A program made the translations under genes and the position numbers. 64,000 nt of DNA from an uncultured Christensenellaceae bacterium (GTDB lineage Bacteria > Bacillota > Clostridia > Christensenellales > UBA3700). This document shows positions 58,171-64,000 of this stretch, piece after piece; the stretch's first letter is position 1; each line of letters opens with the position of its first letter. The notes below the pieces were generated by a model, which was not told the DNA's origin, searched no databases, and saw only the letters and a list, made by a program, of their open reading frames with translations. The DNA lies in contig CALWHE010000007.1 of the NCBI GenBank assembly GCA_944380295.1, positions 1 to 64,000 on the forward strand. Direction: 5' to 3'.

Positions 58171-58647
58171 ATGGAAAAGATAGCCAGTTTTACGATAGAT
58201 CATCTGGCGCTGCGTTCGGGGATATATCTCTCGCGCCGCGACAGCCGCGGCGGCGTGACGGTGAGCACTTTCGATCTGCGTATCACGGAGCCTAACCGCG
58301 AGCCGGCGGCGGACATCGCCGCGCTGCACACCATAGAGCATCTGGGCGCCACTTTTCTGCGCGGCAGCGAGAGGAAGGAGGAGATAGTATACTTCGGACC
58401 CATGGGGTGCCGCACGGGCTGCTATCTGCTCATGTTCGGCAGCTTGCAGCCGCAGGACGTGTTTGAGCTTGTTTTGCGCATGTGCGATTTTATCCTCGGC
58501 TTTCAGGGGGAGATACCCGGCGCCAAGGCGGCGGAGTGCGGCAATCATCTCGAACACAACTTGGAGATGGCAAAGTATTATATCCGCATTTACAAGGAGC
58601 GGTTGGAAAAATACGGGCGCACGGAGTATCCGGGCGTGAACGGATAA
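58171..58647 (+). CDS. luxS: S-ribosylhomocysteine lyase
   Basis: A 158-residue metalloenzyme that produces homocysteine and the AI-2 precursor DPD. The metal ligands are His53 and His57 in HTIEH and Cys123 in AECGNH; the catalytic Glu56 and Cys80 (GPMGCRTG) are present. FDLRITEPN and the ribose-contacting R in CRTG match the family. AGGAGG precedes the ATG. No pfs gene is adjacent, but LuxS requires its product. Confidence 0.96.
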   Translation: MEKIASFTIDHLALRSGIYLSRRDSRGGVTVSTFDLRITEPNREPAADIAALHTIEHLGATFLRGSERKEEIVYFGPMGCRTGCYLLMFGSLQPQDVFELVLRMCDFILGFQGEIPGAKAAECGNHLEHNLEMAKYYIRIYKERLEKYGRTEYPGVNG

Positions 58648-58740
58648 CGCCGCTTGGCGCGGCGCTCGGCATTGCCGCAAAAGAGCGAAAGCGGTTGCTT
58701 CGGCGGAAAACGCCCGCCGCGTGAGGCTGATTTTACAAAG

Positions 58741-58772
58741 ATTTTTCCCGCAGAGCGCGGGAAATTTTTTTT
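58741..58772 (+). terminator. Terminator after luxS
   Basis: TTTCCCGC/GCGGGAAA stem and eight T residues. Confidence 0.88.
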
Positions 58773-58787
58773 GAGCGCAAAAATGCT

Positions 58788-58816
58788 TTTACATTGACGG
58801 GCGTTTGTGATATAAT
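58788..58816 (+). promoter_or_regulatory. Promoter of ldh
   Basis: TTTACA (58788-58793), 17-base spacer, TATAAT (58811-58816). A TTGACG inside the spacer is too close to serve as -35. Confidence 0.75.
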
Positions 58817-58879
58817 TCCATATGATTTAAGGGGCATGAGAAAATACACGCGAAAAAGAGTAGAAAAAGAGGTCGATTT

Positions 58880-59815
58880 ATGGGCAGACATTCCAAGATT
58901 TGTATGATAGGCGCCGGCATGGTGGGCGCGACTTCCGCCTTTGCCATCGCCAATCACCGCATCGCTTCCGAATTGGTGATAATAGACGTGAATAACGAAA
59001 AAGCCGAAGGCGAAGCCATGGACATCAGCCACGGTCTTATCACCATGGGCTCGATGAATATCCATTCTGGCAGCTATGAGGACGTGAAGGATTCGGACAT
59101 CATCGTCATCACCGCCGGACTGGGCAGAAAGCCGGGCGAAACGCGCCTGGATCTCGCCGCCAAAAACATCGGCATCGCCAAAGACATCGCCCGCAATATC
59201 ATGAAGTATTACAACGGCGGCGTGATCCTGGTGGTGTCCAACCCCGTGGACGTGCTCACTTACGTGATTTTGAAAGAAACGGGTCTGCCGGCAAACAAGG
59301 TGTTCGGCAGCGGCACGGTGCTGGATTCCGCACGTTTCCGCTATATGCTCAGCGCCAAGATGGGCGCGGATATCAGGAATATCCACGGCTTTATGGCGGG
59401 CGAACACGGGGAGAGCCAATTCGCCGTGTGGTCGAGCGTGCACGTTTCCGCCATGCAGCTGGACAGTTACTGCGCCAAGCGCGGCATCAAGATAGACAAA
59501 GACGAGATGGTGCAGGAGATAATCGGTTCGGGCGCGCAGGTCATCAAGCGCAAGGGCGTGACCAACTTTGCCATTGCCGCCATTGTTGCCGAATTGTGCT
59601 CCACCATCATGGGCGACAGGGGCAGCATTTTTAACGTGACGTCACTTTTGGAAGACTATTACGGCATTTCCGACGTGTGCATCTCCGTGCCCTGCATTTT
59701 GGGCAAGGAGGGCGTGAAGGAGCATTTGGCTTACGACTTCTCCGAGGACGAGATGGTCAGACTCAAAGCCTCCGCGCGCAGCATACGCAATTTTATGAAC
59801 GATCTCAAACTGTAA
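58880..59815 (+). CDS. ldh: L-lactate dehydrogenase
   Basis: A 311-residue NAD-dependent enzyme reducing pyruvate to lactate. Rossmann start KICMIGAGMVGATSAFAIA, the mobile loop with GRKPGETRLDL (the Gln/Arg position that separates LDH from MDH reads Lys-Pro here, while the Arg that binds substrate is present), VSNPVDVLTY, GSGTVLDSARFR and the catalytic His in GEHGESQ. The GTVLDSAR and GEHGES forms favour LDH. Malic enzyme follows 29 bases later, giving a fermentation pair. Confidence 0.92.
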   Translation: MGRHSKICMIGAGMVGATSAFAIANHRIASELVIIDVNNEKAEGEAMDISHGLITMGSMNIHSGSYEDVKDSDIIVITAGLGRKPGETRLDLAAKNIGIAKDIARNIMKYYNGGVILVVSNPVDVLTYVILKETGLPANKVFGSGTVLDSARFRYMLSAKMGADIRNIHGFMAGEHGESQFAVWSSVHVSAMQLDSYCAKRGIKIDKDEMVQEIIGSGAQVIKRKGVTNFAIAAIVAELCSTIMGDRGSIFNVTSLLEDYYGISDVCISVPCILGKEGVKEHLAYDFSEDEMVRLKASARSIRNFMNDLKL

Positions 59816-59844
59816 AAAATTTCAACTCAACAAGGAGAAATATC

Positions 59845-61017
59845 ATGGATAAAAAACAATACGCTTTGGACAAGCACCGCGAATGGGCGGGCAAGATAGA
59901 AGTTGTCACCCGCGCGCCCATCACCAACCGTGAAGAACTTGCCGTGGCTTACACGCCCGGCGTGGCAGAGCCTTGCCTGGAAATATCCAAGAATACGGAC
60001 CTTTCTTATACCTATACCCGCCGTCATAACCTGGTGGCGGTGGTCACGGACGGCACCGCCGTGCTGGGACTGGGCGACATCGGTCCGGAAGCGGGCATGC
60101 CCGTTATGGAAGGCAAGTGCGCGCTGTTCAAGACCTTTGGCGACGTGGACGCTTTCCCGCTGTGCGTGCGCTCCAAGGACGTGGACGAAATCGTCAAGAC
60201 CGTGGCGCTGCTCGCCGGCAGCTTCGGCGGCGTGAACCTGGAAGACATCTCCGCGCCCCGCTGCTTTGAAATAGAGAAAAAGCTCAAAGCCGTGTGCGAT
60301 ATCCCGATCTTCCACGACGATCAGCACGGCACCGCCGTGGTCACCATGGCTGCCATGCTCAACGCGCTCAAACTCACCGGCAAAAAGCTGGAAAACCTCT
60401 CCGTTGTGGTCAACGGCTCGGGCGCTGCCGGCATTGCCATCACCAAACTTCTGATGAGCAAGGGCTTGAAAAACGTGGTGCTCTGCGACCGCAAAGGCGC
60501 CATCTACAAGGGCAGGGAAGGTCTGAATCCCATCAAGAGCGAGATGGCGGAAATATCCAACCTGGAAATGAAAAAGGGCAGCCTTGCCGACGTCATCAAG
60601 GGCGCGGACGTGTTCATCGGCGTTTCCGCTCCCGGCAGCCTGACCAAGGAGATGGTCAAAACCATGAACGCGGATCCCATCGTCTTTGCCATGGCTAACC
60701 CCGTGCCGGAGATCATGCCGGACGAAGCGCTTGAAGCGGGCGTGAAGATAATGGGCACGGGCAGGAGCGACTTCCCCAACCAGATCAACAACGTGCTCGC
60801 TTTCCCCGGTATCTTCCGCGGCGCTCTGGATGTGCGCGCTTCCGACATCAACGACGAGATGAAGATAGCCGCCGCAGAAGCCATTGCAAACGTGATCCCG
60901 GAGAGCGAACTCCGTCCCGATTACATCATTCCCGATTCCTTCAACCCCCACGTGAAAGACGCGGTGGCAAACGCCGTGAAAGAGGCGGCAAGAAGAACGG
61001 GCGTGGCTCGCATTTAA
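59845..61017 (+). CDS. NAD-dependent malic enzyme (short type)
   Basis: A 390-residue oxidoreductase decarboxylating malate to pyruvate. It has the catalytic-site VAYTPGVAEPC, VVTDGTAVLGLGDIGPEAGMPVMEGK, the metal-binding EDISAPRCFEIE and DDQHGTAVV, and the NAD-binding VVVNGSGAAGIAITKLL. The length fits the small bacterial type without a phosphotransacetylase domain. AAGGAG lies ahead of ATG 59845. With ldh it links malate to lactate formation. Confidence 0.94.
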   Translation: MDKKQYALDKHREWAGKIEVVTRAPITNREELAVAYTPGVAEPCLEISKNTDLSYTYTRRHNLVAVVTDGTAVLGLGDIGPEAGMPVMEGKCALFKTFGDVDAFPLCVRSKDVDEIVKTVALLAGSFGGVNLEDISAPRCFEIEKKLKAVCDIPIFHDDQHGTAVVTMAAMLNALKLTGKKLENLSVVVNGSGAAGIAITKLLMSKGLKNVVLCDRKGAIYKGREGLNPIKSEMAEISNLEMKKGSLADVIKGADVFIGVSAPGSLTKEMVKTMNADPIVFAMANPVPEIMPDEALEAGVKIMGTGRSDFPNQINNVLAFPGIFRGALDVRASDINDEMKIAAAEAIANVIPESELRPDYIIPDSFNPHVKDAVANAVKEAARRTGVARI

Positions 61018-61040
61018 TTGTTATAAGCAAGAAAAAGGCG

Positions 61041-61069
61041 GTCTCCGTGCAAACGGGGACTGTTTTTTT
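61041..61069 (+). terminator. Terminator of ldh-malic enzyme unit
   Basis: GTCTCCGT/ACGGGGAC stem (one G-T pair) and a T-run to 61069. Confidence 0.85.
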
Positions 61070-61203
61070 GTCACAAAACCCCGCGGCAGCCGCATAAGTT
61101 CAAAAGAGGCTCAGCCGTTTAAGCGGAAAAACACAGATCGGACAAGATATTGCAAGATTGCAAATCATATGTGAAAGGCGGCGCAAATTTTATGCGCGGC
61201 GGT

Positions 61204-61234
61204 AAAAAAATGCCCGCTCCTTGCGGGAGCGGGC
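61204..61234 (-). terminator. Terminator of the polytopic membrane protein gene
   Basis: On the minus strand GCCCGCTCC/GGAGCGGGC is followed by ATTTTTTT. Confidence 0.88.
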
Positions 61235-61252
61235 GGGAAATGCCGCGTAATG

Positions 61253-62650
61253 TTATTCGTCGATGTCTTCCGTGACTATTTTTTTCACGCGCTTGGTGGG
61301 GCGGATTATCAGCAGCAGTATCAGCAGCACCACCAGCAGGGCGGGGGCGATGAACATGGTCAGGTTGACGGACAGGGTCATGCCCAGAGAGAGATACGTG
61401 TTGCACAGGTAAGAATACACCCAGGCAAACGCCGCCGCAAAACCGGTGAGCAGAATGGCGCTGATGGCGGTAAGTTCGTTGCGCGCCTTCCATTGGCGTT
61501 TGCGCCATCTGTCGCCCACCACATAAGTCTTGGACGCCATGATACAGCCCATTATCAGCGTTGCCAGCACCATTGCCGCGGCAACGCCCAGCGGTATGAG
61601 CCAGGCTTGCAGGTCGAATTCCGCGGGGATATTGGCGGTGAACATGCCGGAAGATACCGCCTGACCTATGCTGAGAGAAAAGCTCTCTCCGCCGCCCGCG
61701 GGGGTGGCGATCAGGGGGTTGGCAAGGGAGAGGGAAAACGCCGAGATGAACATTGCGTCCATGAGCATGTAGCGCAGCAGACCTTTGCCGATAAACTTAT
61801 TGGGATAGGCGGCGTAACGCACCACGCCCACGATCAGCATGCCGGCGAACGCCGCGCCGAAGGTGGCGTATAAGAAGATGCCCGCGTTGCCTATCGCGCC
61901 CAGTTGCAGCATGAGCAGCGCCAAGACGGTGAACATGCAGGTGAGGGGGAAGGCGACGTGCAGGCTCTTGCCGTTGCGGCAGAAGATGAGGATGAAAATG
62001 CCTTTGAGCGCCAGGATGGTCAGCGCGAGCACCGCAAGCCCCATGGGCAGCACCGCGCCCACGCCCACCACCGTCAGACCGAAGGTGACGTATTGCTGCA
62101 CTTTGCCCACCGCGGAAGCGTCACTTTGCGTGGGCATGTTGACCGTGGCGGGATCTATCTTGCCCTGTGAAACTTTGAGCTGCAACAGGGCGTTTACCAG
62201 CACATAACGGGCAAAATTGATTTCCGAATGCTCCGTGAGGAGCTTTTCGTAAAACTCTTTTTCCTTGGTGGCGTCGGAGATGTCCGCGCCGCCCGCCAGC
62301 TTTTCCTGCGCCGCCGTCATAACGGCGGTCTCCGTGTTTGTCTTGTAAGCGATCAGCTCTTCGTCGGACATGGCAAAAGCGGTGAAGGCGGAGCCCATCT
62401 GGATCATGTTTTGGCTCACTTCCGCCTGCGAACCGTCCGAAACCGTGATGATGCCGAAGGTGGCGTTGGAAAACGCGCACATGGCGATCAGGGCAAGGCA
62501 GATGAGCAAAACCAGGATGTTGCCCACCACATGGTATTTGCTTTCAAAGGCGGCAAAAGCTCCGGGAGCCAATTTACGCTCCTTTTTTGCCGGGGCTGCC
62601 TCCTTGCTCTCTTCCGCCTCTTGTTCGGCAGTCAATTCTTCGTCACTCAT
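61253..62650 (-). CDS. Polytopic membrane protein of unknown function
   Basis: A 465-residue protein with no family that I recognise. A Glu/Lys-rich cytoplasmic head (about 35 residues) is followed by a first helix (NILVLLICLALIAMCAF), a polar extracellular region of about 110 residues, then roughly eight helices to the end, with a basic GDRWRKRQWKARNEL loop and a charged tail. The layout recalls sensor-like or transport-accessory proteins. I start at ATG 62650, where AGAGAGGA stands ten bases ahead; an ATG 21 bases upstream is also in frame. It has its own terminator. Confidence 0.75.
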   Translation of the reverse strand: MSDEELTAEQEAEESKEAAPAKKERKLAPGAFAAFESKYHVVGNILVLLICLALIAMCAFSNATFGIITVSDGSQAEVSQNMIQMGSAFTAFAMSDEELIAYKTNTETAVMTAAQEKLAGGADISDATKEKEFYEKLLTEHSEINFARYVLVNALLQLKVSQGKIDPATVNMPTQSDASAVGKVQQYVTFGLTVVGVGAVLPMGLAVLALTILALKGIFILIFCRNGKSLHVAFPLTCMFTVLALLMLQLGAIGNAGIFLYATFGAAFAGMLIVGVVRYAAYPNKFIGKGLLRYMLMDAMFISAFSLSLANPLIATPAGGGESFSLSIGQAVSSGMFTANIPAEFDLQAWLIPLGVAAAMVLATLIMGCIMASKTYVVGDRWRKRQWKARNELTAISAILLTGFAAAFAWVYSYLCNTYLSLGMTLSVNLTMFIAPALLVVLLILLLIIRPTKRVKKIVTEDIDE

Positions 62651-62808
62651 TCGATCCGTATCCTCTCTCATATAATATACGCATTCCGCATACGCATGCG
62701 CATTTAGTATACGATATTATTATAACATCAATTAAAAGATAAGTCAAAAATTTTGAGGGGTTTTATTTTCCGCAAACACGCAGGGCGCATTTTTCATGTA
62801 AAATGTTT

Positions 62809-63486
62809 TCATATTTTTTCCAGCAGAACCAGGGGAACGTAAAATTTGCCGCCCTTGTCCGCGCCCTCGTCCACGATCACGGTGGCGCGTTTGTTCACGG
62901 CGCGCACGGTGGCGGAAAGATATTTGCCTTTATAAAAAAACCGCACCTTATCGCCCGGCTTTATCTGCGTTTTGTCCGCGCCGGGCACGATCAGCACGCC
63001 GTTTTTGCGCACGGGCATGGTGTGTCCCACGGCGCGGGAAGGGTCGTGCCCGAAGTATTTCTGCGCCAGGGCTTTGAAGCGCTTGCCGTGTCCCGTCTTG
63101 CCGTATTTGAGCTTTTCTATCAGGTGCGTAAGCTCGTGCTCGAACACTAAAAGCGCGCTGTCAAGAGAGTGCTCCACCGGCTCGCCGTCTATGGTCACCG
63201 GGTTCATGCCCGTATCCTGCATGCGCATGAACGGATAGGGGTTGAGTTCGATGAAAAAGGCGCCGTCTTTTTGCCTGAACGTGCCCGCGTTGCCGGAGTT
63301 GCTCCTGCCGAAGTAACGCGGCGTGACGTTTTTTGCCTCTTTGAGCACTTTGTCGCCGATGGCGTCCGCGTAAAGATCGAATAAAATGCGCAGGTCGCTG
63401 TTATAACAGGTGAGGAGCGTGCCTTCCGCCCAGCCCGCGCACCGCCGCAAAAATTCGCGTTTGATCTGTTCTCTGTCCGTTGCCAT
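62809..63486 (-). CDS. SprT-like zinc metalloprotein
   Basis: A 225-residue protein. The HExxH zinc site is FEHELTHLIEKL, with a third ligand probably in TGHGKRFKALAQKYFGH, the SprT/Spartan arrangement. The C-terminal 60 residues (PGDKVRFFYKGKYLSATVRAVNKRATV) look like a small beta-barrel rather than the usual zinc ribbon. SprT relatives process DNA-protein crosslinks or other proteins; the role here is open. Start at MATDREQ; the ribosome site is weak. Hairpin-array copy C lies 24 bases upstream. Confidence 0.8.
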   Translation of the reverse strand: MATDREQIKREFLRRCAGWAEGTLLTCYNSDLRILFDLYADAIGDKVLKEAKNVTPRYFGRSNSGNAGTFRQKDGAFFIELNPYPFMRMQDTGMNPVTIDGEPVEHSLDSALLVFEHELTHLIEKLKYGKTGHGKRFKALAQKYFGHDPSRAVGHTMPVRKNGVLIVPGADKTQIKPGDKVRFFYKGKYLSATVRAVNKRATVIVDEGADKGGKFYVPLVLLEKI

Positions 63487-63510
63487 AAATACAGTATACA
63501 CCTATTTTTT

Positions 63511-63745
63511 GTCCTGCGCCACCGAACAAAAGCGAAAAGCGATAAAATGTTCGGCGGCTCCGGACGTGAAATTTTTGCGCAGATATAAGTGAGCGGTAAG
63601 CGAACGTATACTGCTGCGCAAAAGTGAAATGTTTTTGCCAACTTGTTGTCAAAAACGTGAAATGTGCCCTCAAACCGCAAAGCGACGAGAGGGCACGTGA
63701 AATGTCCGCTCATACAGCCGTGCACGGCACGGCGCATCGCGGACG
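63511..63745 (-). repeat. Hairpin-array element, copy C (inverted)
   Basis: Same five-module order as copies A and B when read on the minus strand: 63704-63744, 63664-63696, 63631-63656, 63573-63623 and 63511-63565, separated by ATTTCAC (63697, 63657, 63624, 63566 on this strand as GTGAAAT). Loop sequences differ from A and B in modules 3 and 5, while the stems stay paired. Confidence 0.85.
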
Positions 63746-64000
63746 TGGCGGTGCTGTGGGCACATAAATAGAATATTATAAAACAAGCAAGAGCGACAGA
63801 AAGACGATACAGCTACGCGCTCGTCGTGCGTGGCGGGCAGCGTGCCGCTGCACCCATTATATGCCTTGAAGTAACTTGTTCGTTTTTCCGGCTGATCTCT
63901 TCGCAACAATAGGCAAATGCAATCGGCATGACCATTCACACAACTATGTATTTGGAAAATCAGGGTGCAGCGTCACGCTGCCCGGACAGACGTCTATAAG
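63746..64000. other. Right-hand flank of copy C, no gene seen
   Basis: Bases 63828-63878 repeat, inverted, the block at 17807-17855. Between that and copy C are about 80 bases absent from copy A. A GGGTGCAGCGTCACGCTGCC hairpin at 63963 matches the one after copy B. No coding frame is supported. Confidence 0.6.

Noticed and set aside
58794-58799. TTGACG as the -35 of ldh
   Set aside because: Only 11 bases from the TATAAT; TTTACA six bases further upstream gives the normal 17-base spacing.

Overview
The window is a contiguous, GC-rich (roughly 55-60% by eye) chromosomal segment of an anaerobic, low-oxygen Firmicute, most likely a gut member of the class Clostridia. The basis is the strong AGGAGG-type ribosome binding sites, many sigma-A promoters with exactly 17-base spacers, pyruvate formate-lyase with its radical-SAM activase, L-lactate dehydrogenase, NAD-type malic enzyme, LuxS, ECF transport and glycan enzymes (two LacZ-type beta-galactosidases, an alpha-L-fucosidase, a sulfatase). 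I cannot fix the genus.

Layout. 1-0.6 kb: end of rplM and rpsI. 0.7-6.5 kb: PI-PLC-like lipoprotein, flavoprotein and a heterodimeric ABC exporter. 6.5-13.5 kb: tRNA-Arg(CCG), an acidic zinc-ribbon protein, a PepV-like dipeptidase, gltX and lacZ-1. 13.7-22.4 kb: a metal-handling region: copA with a C-terminal CopZ-like domain, a DAHP synthase gene directly behind it, a repeat field of hairpin arrays, then an ArsR-family regulator, a small HMA protein and a Zn/Cd-type ATPase under two inverted-repeat operators, a Cys-rich XRE regulator and a vWA protein. 22.5-25.9 kb (minus): S41 protease, APH-like kinase and an FMN-riboswitch-controlled ECF S-component. 25.9-28.7 kb: a lower-GC patch with a truncated upp, a sulfatase and the remnant of a surface protein. 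29-31 kb: a GlmU acetyltransferase domain encoded alone, plus glmM. 31-34.3 kb: a repeat-bearing lipoprotein and an AAA_14/DUF4143 ATPase surrounded by TTTCGCAA motifs. 34.3-37.9 kb (minus): alpha-L-fucosidase, P1 peptidase and TetR regulator. 38-47.9 kb: arginine genes argGHCJBD, a cluster of MITE-like elements, then argF and a GNAT gene. 48-51.7 kb: pflB, pflA and a C_GCAxxG_C_C protein. 52-61 kb: lacZ-2, rarA, phoA, luxS, ldh and malic enzyme. 61-63.5 kb (minus): a polytopic membrane protein and a SprT-like metalloprotein. The window ends in a third, inverted hairpin-array element.

How it works together. The arg cluster encodes N-acetylglutamate kinase through argininosuccinate lyase, with argJ recycling the acetyl group and ArgR-like boxes upstream of argG. 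The fermentation genes (pfl, ldh, malic enzyme) and the glycosidases fit a sugar fermenter living on host or dietary glycans. glmM and the acetyltransferase domain supply hexosamine precursors for the wall.

The least explained material is non-coding. (1) Three copies of an array of five stem-loops, four of them followed by the identical heptamer ATTTCAC, with loops that vary while stems are kept. (2) 162-bp elements with terminal inverted repeats plus a 175-bp tandem array splitting argD from argF. (3) TTTCGCAA/TTGCGAAA motifs inside and around the promoter of the AAA_14 ATPase gene. (4) A strong ribosome binding site inside copA that could release a free 68-residue CopZ-like chaperone.
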